From: Lethocerus indicus | Lineage: Eukaryota > Arthropoda > Insecta > Hemiptera > Belostomatidae | Direction: 5' to 3' | NCBI GenBank assembly: GCA_019843655.1 | Contig: JACDQD010000010.1 | Location: 1,905,637 to 1,969,636 of the forward strand | Length of the DNA stretch: 64,000 nt | Shown here: positions 1 through 12,320 of the stretch, one piece after another | Layout: each line of letters begins with the position of its first letter | Numbering within the stretch: the stretch's first letter is position 1 | The notes under the pieces: model-generated | Told to the model about the DNA's origin: nothing | Database searches by the model: none | What the model saw: only the letters and a program-made list of their open reading frames with translations | Translations under genes and position numbers: made by a program

Positions 1-787
1 CATATACTTATATTGTAGGAGAAAAGTGGCCTCACGTGTGTTCTCTTCCTCCCTCTTCGGGGGGGGGGGCGTCTCCCCGCGGAAAAAGCAATAAGAAATG
101 AAACGAGGAGAGGGAGATAAATTTAAATTGCAGTTCTCTCTTCCTCTCGTTTTCTCTCGCTTTCGCTCAGTCGGAGACGAAGGGAGGCGCAGGGGGCACC
201 CATGTTAGCGACTTACAGAAATGTAATGCAGTGTATATAAGAGCCCACGATGCGGCGGGGGCGGGGGGAGATCTGGAGAAAACGTAGAAAACTGCTTTCG
301 CCGTATGGAAGCCCCCCTACCAAGTCCCCTTTACCTACACGCGGGCGGCTCTTGTATCGGATAAGACATACAGAGACACAGCCGGCCGGCGAGTAGAGCC
401 AATATTGAATATTTATTGCACCGTGAACACACACATACACACACGCGCGCCGAACGGTTTGTTTCAACGCCCCAGACGGGAGAGGGAACGGCAGAGGGGG
501 TTTATACCCGGCCGGGTCACGGGTTTATTACCGGGGGGCCTCCATCTGCGAGAAGGAAGGGAGGGGGGGTCCCGAGAATTACTATAACTGCAATAATCGT
601 TATAAATAATACCCGGTAATAATAATGACAATAAACAAGAGGAGCCCGGGGCCGCCTCCGCAAAGAAAACCTTGAGAAAGTCGTGACAGGTCGGCTGCTG
701 GGCCCCCCGCCCCCGCCCCCAACCCGGCCATTCGCCATTCCGAATAACAATAATAATAAATGGGCGGTGGTCCGGGACGAGGCCGCT

Positions 788-803
788 GCCGCCGCCGCCG
801 CCG
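788..803 (+). repeat. (GCC)5 trinucleotide repeat
   Basis: Five GCC units, read as poly-Ala or poly-Arg in spurious frames. Confidence 0.8.
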
Positions 804-1988
804 CGTATAATAACTATAAACATAACAATAATCATAACCGTAGCGGAGCGAGGCGCCCCCCCCACCAACCCACGGGGCTCGGCGAAACGGAATAAAGCGC
901 GGGGGCGTACGGGGGGGGCGCCGTTTTTGCCTATCTGGCTCTCTGTGCCTCAACCCCCGCCCTCCCGCTATTTATCTGAATGCCGCTCATTAAAACTAAA
1001 CATTATGATAAAACAGCGGAGAGAAACGGGCCGGGGGGTTGGCGGCGGATTGAGGAGGTGGGCCCCCGGAATTAAATAAGCAAGCCCCTCAACCCCTCCC
1101 CCACTCAGCCAGTTCCGGGCCCCACTTCCAGGGCGCACTAACAAACAAGTTTAATTACTTAACTTATACTCGCAAAAGAGAGAGGGGGGGCTTCTTACTA
1201 TTATTATAGCCTCACCCCGCCACCCCCCGCCCACCAGTTCTGCAGACGACACCCCGCTCCCCGCCCCCGGCCAAAGCACAGCCAAAAACCGGATTGAAAT
1301 TTCGAAACGTTTTAAACTTTAATTAGCAATTACAGTTAACTATCGGCCGAGTGAGGCTTTCTCCCGCAATTGGTATTTTCAATAGGGGGCGTGATCGTCT
1401 TAATTTCTCGAGGGCGGAGTCGGGGTCGGTTCGCGTGCTTACTGTATAACGGCCCATCGAGGAAAATGTAGCATTTTATATGCGCCGGAAGTCCTCCCAT
1501 AGCGTCTGCGGCTCTCTTCGGGACCTCTCTAACACCGCCATTCCGGCTACGAGCGACGGCAATAATATATAATTAAGAGATTCACCGTAATTATAAACAT
1601 ACACCCTCTTATCCCGGTCCGGAGTGAACTAAAAATCCCCCACCTTTTATATCTCAAAGGAGAATGTTTAGTAACCATGGAGTTATTCTGTCCTCAGTTT
1701 TGTATCGGTCTTCAATATTCTGCTAAGCGCGAGTAAATTATAACCGATACCGGTCTAGCTTAAGAGTGAAAAGAGAAAATAGCTCTAGTGATAATGTTGC
1801 ATTACAATATCGTATGATGGATGGTCGGGGAGGAACGGCAAAGAGTTAATACAATAATGGCAGTATATAATCTCTCCCCCCCACCCACCCCACCCCGCGT
1901 TCCATAACAAGCCGCGGCCGTTATAATATAACTAGGCGCTGGGGTCAGGGTACCGTCTCTATAATAATAGGGGAATACACAGCGCCCC

Positions 1989-2010
1989 TGTGTGTGTGTG
2001 TGTGTGTGTG
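1989..2010 (+). repeat. (TG)11 microsatellite
   Basis: Eleven uninterrupted TG units. Confidence 0.95.
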
Positions 2011-2126
2011 ACGGGGCCGCACAATTGTGTCCTATTGGAGTAGTGCCCACTACAGGTATAATGTGATTATAATAACCCGGGTCTTATTAATAAAGCTAAT
2101 GGAGTCGGCTCAATTATATGGTCCGT

Positions 2127-2160
2127 TGTGTGTGTGTGTGTGTGTATATATGTGTGTGTA
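2127..2160 (+). repeat. (TG)n/(TA)n compound microsatellite
   Basis: TG repeat interrupted by TATATA, then TG again; 118 bp from the previous TG array. Confidence 0.9.
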
Positions 2161-2361
2161 CATGTGCCAGGGCCCTGCCATGTTATCCCCACTGTGACGA
2201 TGATGGCGATGTGAGTTGCCTTTGTGTGCGCCCCCGCCCCCCACCACTCAGAACAGCGTCTGGAGACATTTTCAAATGTCGTCCCGATTGAAAACGCAAC
2301 TTTTCCTCTCGACCTATTTATAGAGCGCACGCTTGTTTACAGGGCCGGACTATCGCTGACG

Positions 2362-2390
2362 ACTCGGTCCTAATGTCATCGTTTATTAAG
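2362..2390 (+). repeat. 29-mer repeat, copy 1
   Basis: Twenty-nine bases beginning ACTCGGTCCTAAT and ending ATCGTTTATTAAG recur at 2606-2634 with a single G/A difference. They are not low-complexity and the flanks are unrelated, so this is a discrete duplicated unit in direct orientation, 244 bp apart. Confidence 0.8.
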
Positions 2391-2605
2391 GCCGATGTCC
2401 AAATTGAATTTGCGTTTCTAAATTTGTTCACCGCCTACCCATTAAACGACGACTGTTAGCAGCGGGAGAAAAAGTTCGCCCGACCCACAGCAGCTCAAGT
2501 TTTATGTTCAAAGTAGATTATAGTAGAATAATAATAAATAAATAAAACACTGAAATGTAATTAAATCCATAATCCCAAAACAAAAATTCCTACAAGAATC
2601 TCCGA

Positions 2606-2634
2606 ACTCGGTCCTAATATCATCGTTTATTAAG
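2606..2634 (+). repeat. 29-mer repeat, copy 2
   Basis: Second copy of the 29-mer, same orientation, 28 of 29 bases identical to 2362-2390. It lies in AT-rich sequence. Confidence 0.8.
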
Positions 2635-4676
2635 AATAATAATTCCCCAAGTTGCGTCAATGTTTTAAACTATACAAGAGGAATATTTATATAGTCATAT
2701 TCGTCTACGAATAATTACGACTATTATACATTGTACGTATTCTATATATTAATTTAGTGAAATAAGGATGATAGTAAATTGTATTCGAGGCAATTCAACA
2801 TAACATTCGCGGTACTCGGAACAAATTTAAAATATATATACATATATATTATAGCGAAGAATTATACGGCCCACTGTCGTACTCATAACCTTAAATAACA
2901 GGCTGTTTGGGAGGGGAGGATTAAAGCACAAAACCCGACCTGGTTATAATTTTCCAAAGAGTAAAATGGAAATTCTTGCGGCAGAAAACGGGGACAACTG
3001 GGCCGTTAGCACAAATCGCGATGGACCTAACCCCCACCCTACAGGATCCGAAATGGCCCCTACAGGGCACCGAAACATTCCCGGCACTTACATTTTACCC
3101 CCAACCGCCAAATTGATATATATTTACTAGAGCGATTATTGAAGCCTCCCTCCACACGGCCGAAACTGGATCCGGTTTAATCCTATCGATGAACTGTGAG
3201 GGGGGGGGGTGAGCTTTTTGAAAAATCCAGGTATTCCGTTAATAACCCCGATATAAAGGATGAAGTCGTAATAACGTTTTGTTGCGGGGGGGGAGGGGGA
3301 GGGGGCATCAATTATTCCGCCCCCCCTCCACCCCCCTTAACCGTGTAATGCAATCCCGCACCCGAACGGTTCATCCCGCTCACCCGCCGGTCGCCCGTGA
3401 ATTTTGTTGTCTGGAGCTTAAATCGCCCTGAAATGAATTCAAATCGTGAAATGACTGTCGATCGTTTGGATGAAGAAGGGGGGGGGCTACGTGTTTTAGG
3501 ATTAACATTTAAAACCGGAACGAAGGAGGGCCGTCCACATTGTTTAACCAAATATATCCCTGGCGACACTTACATCGATTATTAATATAAGGCCATTAAA
3601 ACACTATAGTTGGAAGGTACAGTAGCCCTCACATTGAAAAGTTATCTCGAAGAGGAGGGACAGATATAGAAATATAATAAATACAATATTTTGTATGACT
3701 TAATAAATGTTTGTCTGGAATTTATTAATATTATAAATAGCGATAATTGTAAGAATAAATTAAGTAAAAAAATGCTATTTTATATACACGCTCGCAGAAT
3801 TGGGTTAATAAAAGCCCGTAATGAGTTTCGGAAATATTTTAGTTATACGCGCACATTATTTCTGAAATGGGCTATATTGTTAAGGCGAGAATTTTCCGTG
3901 CCGAGTGTTCCCCGCAGCCCGAGTGGAAATAATAATTGTTAGATAAAAAGGAAAGCGTAACAATAAAAACTAATGCCCGGAGTGGATGTCGTGGCCCGGT
4001 AATGATAAGGGGGTAACCGTGGCGGAGCGCCATCTTTAATAGCCGGAGAGCAGCGCAGCCGCTGGCCGCGTTCGTTAGTTTTTACGAGAACGCGTCAAGA
4101 CTTCTGAACCTGGCCTCGGACGGCGGGCTGTTTTGGGCGCGATGTGTGTAATTGCTTAAGGGGTCGGGGGGCACTAGCAGTAACACAACAGTTGTTCGAC
4201 ATAGGTCGGGTGCGGGGGCCCGCGCTGCTAACGGCCGGAAAGTACATGAAAAGCAGCGGCGGGGGTTCGGGCTCGGCGGGGAGCAACTTGGCTTTATCAA
4301 GAGCCGCATCCCCCCGCCCCCCCCCCCCGCCTTTTATTATTTCTGCGGGCGCCGAGACAATACTCCCGCCGGCTTATCTCTGAATGTCGATGCCCGCCGC
4401 TTCCCCCGGGCGGGAATCTCGGCTAAGCGGTGGGAAAGGGGGCGGGTGGGGAAACTCCGACTACCGATACTTCTACAATTATCATTTCCGCCATTAAGAA
4501 AGGGCGTTTCACGGGGATCCGGTAAGGCGATATATGACGCGTAAGGGAGTCCGCAGTAACCTAGAAACATAAGGGTGGCTAACTGTCATGAGCCGCTTAT
4601 AGAAAAACTTTTCCTACTTTTACTTATTTATATATAAAAAGGATTGAAAGTAGTTTAAGTATTCAGGAAAAAAGTA

Positions 4677-4703
4677 GTTTCGGCTTCCCGCCGTCGTCAA
4701 CTT
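4677..4703 (-). repeat. Dispersed 27-nt module, copy A
   Basis: Read on the minus strand, this 27-nt segment ends in CCGAAAC and contains GACGACGGCGGGAAG. It matches copy B (15686-15712) in 13 consecutive positions around CGRYGGCGGGAAG apart from one transition. Spacing from the first to the last conserved base is 27 nt, as in copies B, D, E, G and H. Confidence 0.5.
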
Positions 4704-5280
4704 CAATACCCTTCACGGGGTCATTGTCGTGCAGAGGGCAACGGGGCATTAGATCAGTCCCGACAGGGCGCCGCTGCACGGGCAGCCGAAACTCCGCAAA
4801 TTGGATAACGTCGTTACGGAGCGTGTTTCGGGCTATGAACGTTACACCAACTTAAATATCCGGCAATGAGGTGCTACGTGCAATCAGATGTTGGGCGAAT
4901 TAACCGGTCGTCCTCGAACGGGGGGAACAGTGCCGATACCGAATCGTGTGTTGTATCAACAGAGCGCTGTTTCAACTCGTCTGTAAACTGACCCCTAGCG
5001 AAGGTACGGTCCAGAACCTCCATATATGCCTAAGACGATACCCCAGGTGCCCGGTGGTATGCATATTCAGGTTGGGCTCGCATACCGTGAACGCGATAGC
5101 TAGCGGTCTGCAGGGATCGTCCCTCTGTCGTCGGTGCCCAACCCCCCCCCCATCACTCCCCCCGCGCCTATCACTCTTATGAAGTTATGCAAATGAAGTT
5201 AGCATTGTGCTTGTGGACTTGGGGGTACGTCGGGGCGGTGGCGGGGGTCTCCAGATGGCCTTGGATATGGTAAACTGTAA

Positions 5281-5724
5281 TTGGCAATTAATTTAGGCCC
5301 GGTCATGAACCAGACATCTGCTCTCCCTCTCCATCGCCCTCTCCTCTCATCCAACGCTCCTCCTAATCCAATCCTTCCGCTCATCATATGTCATATCTCT
5401 TTCCATTACTTTTCCCCCGTCAATCCGATCGAAACCGTTTCTAAGCCTCGGAACCCAATTGCCAGCGGAACACAATTATCGGCGCAACATATATCGGCTA
5501 ATTTATTCGAAAAAATGAGAACTCCCCAGCGATATTACTCCGTGTCGGCTGAAGGGAGGGGCGGGGACACGGCATTACACGAGGGAAATATCCTTTATAT
5601 AACTTTTTCCGATCATTCGCACGATTTATTCCATATCGCATTAATCGCCGATTTTTCGACCACGGCGGGATGTGAAAATATATTACCGAATAAGGGAGCA
5701 CAGATCACGGCGGGAGAAGACTGA
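5281..5724 (+). CDS. Unrecognised 147-codon open frame
   Basis: This is the longest frame in the window that is not made of a microsatellite. The N-terminal third is Pro/Leu/Ser-rich because it reads through a CT-rich patch (5320-5420). The rest has ordinary composition. No signal peptide, membrane segment or family motif is visible, and no splice signals flank it. Most likely a chance frame. Confidence 0.08.
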   Translation: MAINLGPVMNQTSALPLHRPLLSSNAPPNPILPLIICHISFHYFSPVNPIETVSKPRNPIASGTQLSAQHISANLFEKMRTPQRYYSVSAEGRGGDTALHEGNILYITFSDHSHDLFHIALIADFSTTAGCENILPNKGAQITAGED

Positions 5725-5969
5725 CTGATTCTCCACATTAAGGGAGGACAAAGACAAAAGAGAAAATAAACTCGTTTCATAGCGTAAATTATATATTTTC
5801 TTATTTCAACGGTCTTTAATTATAAGGATGCAAAACAGGACATACCAGCGACAAAAACATAAGATTCTGTATAGTTGCTAGATCAATAATGTATTCATTT
5901 ATAGAATGAGCTCGAATAATCCTGAAAGTAAATCCTTTTTCCAAAATACAACCGGAGTTGTCCCATCAG

Positions 5970-6065
5970 GAGTAATGGATCGAGTATAACCCCCGCCGGT
6001 ATTCAGGTAAGTTAAATGACCCTAGGTTCGATTCCCGACTCATAACCTACCGTTTCGGTAGGTCC
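5970..6065 (+). repeat. tRNA-like (SINE-type) remnant
   Basis: A perfect Pol III B box (GGTTCGATTCC, 6025-6035) lies about 50 bp downstream of TAATGGATCGAGTATAA, which resembles a decayed A box region. A 7-bp stem with a 3-nt loop (CCTACCG TTT CGGTAGG, 6046-6062) follows. This layout fits a tRNA-derived SINE head. No cloverleaf can be folded with confidence, so it is not a functional tRNA. Confidence 0.4.
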
Positions 6066-7150
6066 TCGCTTGGCTGGCAAAGTGTACCTAATTCTTCAGG
6101 CGTAACAACAACAGGTATATTTGGGCTAATAATGTCAGCGAAGACCTAAGGAGCGATCTCCGGACGGAGTATTAGAGTGCATATTAATCAATCTTATTGC
6201 TGTCCGAATTGTTTCAACCGACTGGGAAGGACTTATCGGATATTCGGTACGGCGGACGATAATTTTGAGCGCGGGTCACTGCATTTCCGGTACTCGTAAA
6301 CCAAGCCGCAGCCGAGCAGTGCGGAAGGGCGGGCAGGTGGCGGCCCCCCTCCCAACCAATTATAATTTCAATAAAAGTGAAGGGGAAGACATTTCCTGTT
6401 CGGCGTCCTCTTCGCAATTTCGATTCCTCCCACTGACCTTTCGGGCTCACTAGTGAATATTCACCGCAGGTAGAGTTCAGTCGCTCCCCCGCCCATTCAT
6501 TGAGACGATTTTTTGTTTTCTTTTTTTATAAGTAAAATTGTGAAATGTTAATGTCGCTTCCACCTCATGATAATGAAGCCGGGCTACCTCGGCGTGGTGG
6601 GGATAAATGACGATTACAGGAGAAGAGTGAATTAGGATGAAGCTAGGATGAAGGAACCGGGATTTAATTGTCTGAAAGAATAATTCAATTGCGAAAGGAT
6701 TTTGGGCGTTAGGAGAAATCTCGTAGAGGAAAAAAAAAGAGGCCTATTGGAAACATATATTTTATAAAGGTCGATGACGCGGGAAGTCTTGTCCTTCCGA
6801 TAGGTTTAAGGCTCAATAACTCTTTGATTTATCGATGCCCTTATTCGGAAACGAGGAGAATTTCGAACACACAGGCCTTTCGTTTTTGGTCTCGGCCTTT
6901 TATGGCTTCTCGGCTTTGCCGGCCGAACGTGGGTATTGCTCCGCGCTGCGTTTACGATCTCCAATTTGTAATTCGAAGGAAAATTCAGTCATAAACTGGA
7001 CTGCAATCATCGGAATACAGTTCTGTAGATTGTTCCTCGACAACTGCTTCCCGCCTAAAGTCCAGTTCAATGACTTAAATTTAAGTATGCGAAAATGCAG
7101 TTATAGTAATTCCGGGGGAAATGAATAATTGAACGGGAATTTCGAAACCG

Positions 7151-7161
7151 GGTTCGAGTCC
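7151..7161 (+). repeat. Isolated B-box-like sequence
   Basis: GGTTCGAGTCC is a perfect match to the Pol III B box, but no convincing A box precedes it. Possibly a SINE fragment, possibly chance. Confidence 0.2.
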
Positions 7162-7544
7162 AGATGGCGGACTGAAATTTCATTGAATTACTAATGTTAA
7201 CTGCATACTGTTGTATTTAATACTTCATCAGTCCAAGATTATTCTGTCTCAGAATAAATGACCGATAACATGGATTATTCAATCTGCAATTTATTCAAAG
7301 CCCTATAGTAAATATATTGAGCGTAAACGCGTACACATCTTCCTTATTAACGTCGGGGAACCCTTCCGTTTCCCAAATAGCTGCCCTTTATTTATACTAG
7401 TACTTAGACTGACGCACACGTAAACATATAACAATAACAGGAAACAACAGATGTTCAAGTAACAGGGAGCGCCACAACCAGGAGCCCTTGAGTAAATAAC
7501 ATCATGCGTATCTCTTCATCAAACACTTTTCTACTCTTCGTCAG

Positions 7545-7570
7545 GCCCCCATTGTTCCCCTTTAGGTGAG
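7545..7570 (+). other. Weaker ratchet-like site on the plus strand
   Basis: CCCATTGTTCCCCTTTAG is followed directly by GTGAGT at 7565-7570 on the plus strand. About 15 of the 20 bases before the TAG are pyrimidines. It has the fused acceptor-donor form, but TAG and GTGAGT are second-choice bases, it lies on the opposite strand to the two stronger sites, and no clear second donor follows. It is more likely chance than the minus-strand pair. Confidence 0.2.
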
Positions 7571-8071
7571 TTCGCAACTTAAGTAAATATACCGCCCATT
7601 GTCGGTATCCTCTCTAACCCCCCAACCACGCCACAATGATGTAAGTAGCGCAGAAAACGACGTGGATAATTCTAAAGGAGAAAAGTCGATAAATAGATAA
7701 CGAAAATGTTGGCCCAACGCATTATCCCCCGAAGCTTCTATATATACTGTTGTCTTATTGGTCAATATTTTGTTATGAAATAAAAAACTATGGCCGTTTC
7801 TCTGCCCCGATATCAAGAGTAAACCGTATACCCAACGCAGGAAGTGTGTATGTTGCGATATACAATTGCGATGACCGAAGAGAATGTTATAAATAGATAA
7901 AAACCCGGTGAGATCCGAATTGTTTTGCCCCATATTACGGTTCTGAGCGAGCTTTGGGTGAAATAAAAAGTGGCTCTAAATGTGGGGGCGTCAGGATTCC
8001 GAGGCCCCCTTCCCCCCCAACCATCACTTTAACCTGTCATTAAGGCCGACTGGTCCAGAAGAAGGGGGGCC

Positions 8072-8117
8072 CATTAATCGGTTGATTAATTACCATAGAA
8101 TTAAGATATAAATAATA
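8072..8117 (+). repeat. Duplicated AT-rich module, copy 1
   Basis: CATTAAT, then GATTAATT, then an 8-nt spacer and ATTAAGATATAAATAATA. The last 18 bases, the GATTAATT block and the 8-nt spacing recur at 9083-9130, about 1 kb downstream. The module contains a TATAAATA core and paired homeodomain-type ATTA sites. It could be a duplicated regulatory element or core-promoter-like sequence; no initiator is obvious. Confidence 0.6.
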
Positions 8118-8143
8118 GCCGGGGAGGAGGGGTAGGGGGGCAT

Positions 8144-8168
8144 CTCCTTCTCCTCCTCCTCCTCCTCC
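8144..8168 (+). repeat. (CTC)n trinucleotide repeat
   Basis: Perfect CTC repeat 27 bp after the first AT-rich module. Confidence 0.85.
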
Positions 8169-9082
8169 ACCACCCGGTTCTTGTATAATTCACTCCTACT
8201 ATATTCTTCTTATCTGTCCGTCGTCATCTCTGTGGCTCTCTCACCGTGCCCCTTTTTATACCGTCGCTCTCCTTGTTTTTACAGGAGAAACTCTTAATTC
8301 GACGCCACGTCGTCCCGCTATCTTCCAGTTTGCCGGTAATTCGTGTATCGGATCTGGTTTAATTAATAATAAACGGCGGTAGTTTAGACATGTAATTCCG
8401 TCCTGTTTACAGAATCCACGTTACAAATATTGAATACGGTTTGATTGAATTTACATTCTTAATTGCAAATTTTAGCGAGTGGAAACTGGTCGCGATACCA
8501 GCGGGGTAGGCAGTGAGCGATCTTAAACATTCGACTAAATCGACCTACATGGATAATATTAACGACCTACATATTTCAAAAAGGTTCATGTAAGTGATTC
8601 ATAAAAAATTTTTTGTAAGTCTTCCATGAAAGAAGAGGACATTCGTTTCTGAATGAAAATATGATTTTTGTATAATTTTTTACTTAATTGTCCAGCCAAA
8701 ATAAAAATCCGGCAGGAGGAATTACCTAATCATGACTTCTTACGCATTTCATTATATCATAGTTTGGTTGTTTTTCCTACCGTAGTTCTGTGTATTCGTG
8801 CTATGGAGAGCGCTGTACCAAACAGTTTACGACCCGATGGGTTAATAATGAGCCGGGGTCCGGAACTAGCGGAACACTAATATTTGGCGCTGTCTGAACG
8901 CCCAATAAAGCTTCAAGGGGCTCAACTCCGCCACGTATAATTATATCGGCCATTAGGCACCCCTCTCCTCCCCACTGTCACTACAGGACACAGTGCGCAT
9001 ACCGCGGTACAGCGTCAAAATCCTAACGACACGCACACACGCGCGCACGCACAGAGTGAGAGCGAACCCGTCATTAAACAGT

Positions 9083-9130
9083 CATTAATGAGATATGATT
9101 AATTGGCGTACAATTAAGATATAAATAATA
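9083..9130 (+). repeat. Duplicated AT-rich module, copy 2
   Basis: Second copy of the CATTAAT - GATTAATT - 8 nt - ATTAAGATATAAATAATA module, with two extra bases between the first two blocks. It is followed by C-rich sequence. The spacers differ completely from copy 1 while the AT blocks are identical. Confidence 0.6.
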
Positions 9131-9189
9131 TCCCCTCCCTACACACAGCACAAAGAGCAGTCGCCCACTGCTACACGCACACTCACACA

Positions 9190-9214
9190 AACACACACAC
9201 ACACACACACACAC
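9190..9214 (+). repeat. (AC)12 microsatellite
   Basis: Uninterrupted AC array within a longer ACACAC-rich stretch (9030-9214). Confidence 0.95.
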
Positions 9215-11471
9215 GCTACAAAGTAGACCGGGTTCCGTCATCCGGCTCTAAAATGTTACTGAATAAAGCTCAACTTTCAAACGCCGACGACGGTTAATTC
9301 ATTTTTAATAACGCCGACTGAAAACACCGCGAGGCCAATAACCCGACGCCAAACATTATTGCTCACGGATAAAAAACATTCAATCTGTACATTATTGCAT
9401 TTCTAGAAGGGTGGGTGGGGGTGGGGAGTTTCACGAAAACAAAAAATTCATTCCGAAACTCATTCCCGTAAGTCACGCATAATTTTCGCATTAAAACATC
9501 CGTTCACAAAAATAAATTTAGTCTCGAAATATGGCTAAGTCTAAGCAATTGGACTACCTCTGAATATTGCCCAAATATGAGATTACTTCTAAAACTCTTT
9601 ATATTCTGGATATAATGAAAGCGAAGGACGAAACCGGACAGTCGTAGTAACAGTGTGCCCGTAAAGCTACTTATCGTCAGTACCACTGCACTATTTCCTG
9701 TTGGTTGTCATGCACTGGTTTGTTACTAACCCACAACCCCTATTTGATCCTATATTCCCAACGTATTTCAGTAATACAAACAGTTCTTTTTCTTTGTCGG
9801 ATATCCCGCCGTACAGTTGGAAGGCGGGGAGGATGGGAAGGGGGAGGAGGGCAATGAAACGGTCGACAGAACAAGGACAACGCGATTGCTGCAAATTCAT
9901 GTTTTATGCGCTCAGAGAACTATAAGTGTATAGGGTAGGTGCTGTTTGAGATTCCGTCCAGCTGGGTCAACCGGGTCACCTGTCTTTCAGTGACCTCTCT
10001 CTGTCCACAACAAGACGCGCCCTGTCATTATTAATAATCTTTCCGGTTAGATACAAACGACATCGGCCTCGATTATACAGTGTCAAAAAAAATTATGTGT
10101 TCTGTCATCTCCAACTGAATCTGTAACACTGCACTATCCCACAGACAGATAAACAACACAGTTGTATAAATTTACAAAACGGCAAAAAGATCTGAAAGCC
10201 GAGTAGACTGTGGGACTGATAAGGGTGAACACTTTATATTTTCAGTGGCCACATAAAAATTAGGCTTCGCCTAAGGCCGGAGTTGATCGATAATTTAATT
10301 TCACGTCCAAAAAACAAAACAATAATAACCGCCCGGTCCTATGACTCAGAACAATTTATAGGAGAGTTCAAGCAGCACTAATACACACCAATTTTACCGG
10401 TAATTTTTTGAACTCCGTTCGGAGCGTAGGGGGAAAACACGCGACTGGGAGGAACACAGAGGGCGGAGATGAGGGCTACGATGTACAGAAACAACAATAA
10501 AATCTTGCTTTAGGCATTATGATTAAGACAAACAAATTTTATTTATTTATTCTCTTACTGAATGAAATAGTTTGTATTTATGTACTTGCATTTATCAGTC
10601 TTAAACGGCACAGGAATAACTAAATGGCTTATGAGCGGGCAATGTTAATGAAATATGAGGATAACAAAATGATATAATATTTTCTTACAGAAATTGAAAT
10701 TTTACAGTTACCACGAGACACCATCGGTGACAGAATAGAAATTTGATATTGAAACGAGGTGCCCCCGGGGGACTTGTTAGATATTTCGATTGTTGTACGT
10801 CCGAGACAAATTTTCCTGAGTTATAATTTGAAGTGTCGCCGATTTGAAAATGGCGCCCGGCACATAATATGGCGGCATATAAATGTTTTTATTCCGGGGT
10901 CAACGCGCTGCCAGAGCGCCAATTTACGGGGGGGCTACCGACAAAATCGATTTCAAATAATCGATATATAATGGAGCCGTAACCAGCTCCCCCCCCGCCG
11001 TCAACAGGCACCATTTCTCCTAATTGCATCAAACGGCGTCCTAATCATATTATTATTTATGGGGCCGCGGTCCTTTGTAATTAAAATATATTAAGAAAAT
11101 TAAAAGGCTCTTCAATCTGAATCGGGAATTCGGAGCTTAAAAACTTGTCCCGCCGAGCTACAACAGGGCCCGCCCCCTCCCCCTCCCACCCCCCCTCTCA
11201 TGCGTGTGTGTGTGAGCGTTTGTGTTTTATGTACGTGTGCGTGGATATAATGGACTATTTGGCCGGGTCGTAAATTTAATTTAATTATACTGTCGTCGGC
11301 AATAAATTACGGATATAAAGAAGGATTATTATCTCCTTGAAGGTGAACGAGAAGAGTGAGTTGTCGCTTGCACGGACCCCTCTATTGTCTCCTCTCAAAT
11401 CTCCTCTTGCCCACTTCTTCATCAACTTCTCATCTTCCTCTTTGTTCCAACAATGCTATTGCTTTGATCCA

Positions 11472-11521
<50 letters not shown>

Positions 11522-12255
11522 GTGTGATATTATATATAATGAACTAAAATACTATTTTTATAATAAATATGATTGCATGCAGGCTGATCAGTCAACGCCA
11601 TTGGCCGTACTTAAATATCAGGGGCAGGAATAAATACGAGTTTATGCTCACAAATTCTGGTGTGAAACCGAACCGGCTAGTGGAGAAAGAGGAGTGGTCA
11701 TAACGTTCGTCGCATTGAAAACTTAACCTTAAAGAGTCGATTAACAATAAGGACATTACTCGCCGACCCTACACTTAATATCGTCCCAACACATAAATAT
11801 TTCCCCGGACTTCGAGCATAAAGGGCCAAAGTTATGGTCTCATTTAATTGCAAAACTCGACACGTACTGGAAAAAAAATTTTTCCAATTAAGAACCAAAC
11901 GACCGATATGAACCGGCCCCCCTCCGGCCGTACCGTTCTTGAGAGAGAAAGAAAGAGGGAGAGAGTCGTATAAAGTTTAATACGATTTTAATCGCAAACG
12001 AATAAATAATTAGAGAGGCCCAAGGTTGATGCGGCTGCCATTGTAATGGACACGGACCAAACATTAAACGAAAACCAAAAATAGAAAAAAAAAAAGAACA
12101 GCGACAAGAAAGAAACAGTCGCTGCGTGAATCACGGACAGCCCAAATCGATATTTGAATTCATATCACAATTCGTTTTGTCGCCATCGTGCCCGTTTACA
12201 GGCGTCGACACCGTCCCCTTGAAACTCAACCACTCAGATATACATTTTTAAAGCT
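9215..12255. other. Non-coding, AT-biased unique sequence
   Basis: No gene found. Apart from the (AT)20 array and a few C/G runs the sequence is unique, with many ATTA words. It ends at the donor of the first candidate RS-exon. Confidence 0.55.
11476..11515 (+). repeat. (AT)20 microsatellite
   Basis: Forty bases of perfect AT alternation, the longest AT array in the window; likely variable in length between individuals. Confidence 0.95.
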
Positions 12256-12261
12256 ACTCAC

Positions 12262-12320
12262 CGGGCGAACCGGGGCCACCAAGATAAAGTTCACTAGAGA
12301 TAAGCAGATCATCAACTTAC
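12262..12320 (-). other. Candidate 59-nt RS-exon after ratchet point 1
   Basis: Reading down the minus strand from the ratchet point, a second donor GTGAGT occurs at 12261-12256. This would define a 59-nt exon covering 12320-12262. In Drosophila and vertebrates a short cryptic exon downstream of a ratchet point helps recognition by exon definition and is normally skipped when the regenerated 5' site is used. Two reading frames hit a stop within the first three codons; the third is open for the whole 59 nt. The last bases read GGTGGCCCCGGTTCGCCCG, which in one frame would look collagen-like (GGPGSP); I take that as coincidence because that frame is stopped upstream by TGA near the exon start. 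Confidence 0.4.

Larger units (their letters stand above)
1..2330. other. Non-coding, CpG-rich segment
   Basis: No gene found. GC-rich patches (600-1260) with C and G runs alternate with AT-rich words such as AATAATAA; two TG arrays lie near the end. Open frames here read through proline, glycine and arginine codons of low-complexity sequence. Confidence 0.6.
2331..5760. other. Non-coding, mixed composition
   Basis: No gene found beyond one unsupported open frame. AT-rich at 2500-2900 and 3590-3960, CpG-rich at 4000-4550. It holds the paired 29-mers and module copy A. A 12-C run occurs at 4317-4328. Confidence 0.55.

Noticed and set aside
1376..1392. CAATAGGGGGCG as a CTCF site
   Set aside because: Several consensus positions mismatch and no other evidence supports an insulator.
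3036..3055. ACCCTACAGGATCCGAAATG, resembling miR-10
   Set aside because: Several mismatches including the seed, and no complementary arm nearby.
6007..6014. Plus-strand CAG|GTAAGT as a third ratchet point
   Set aside because: The upstream sequence is not a pyrimidine tract and the site lies inside a tRNA-like remnant, so the consensus is probably accidental.
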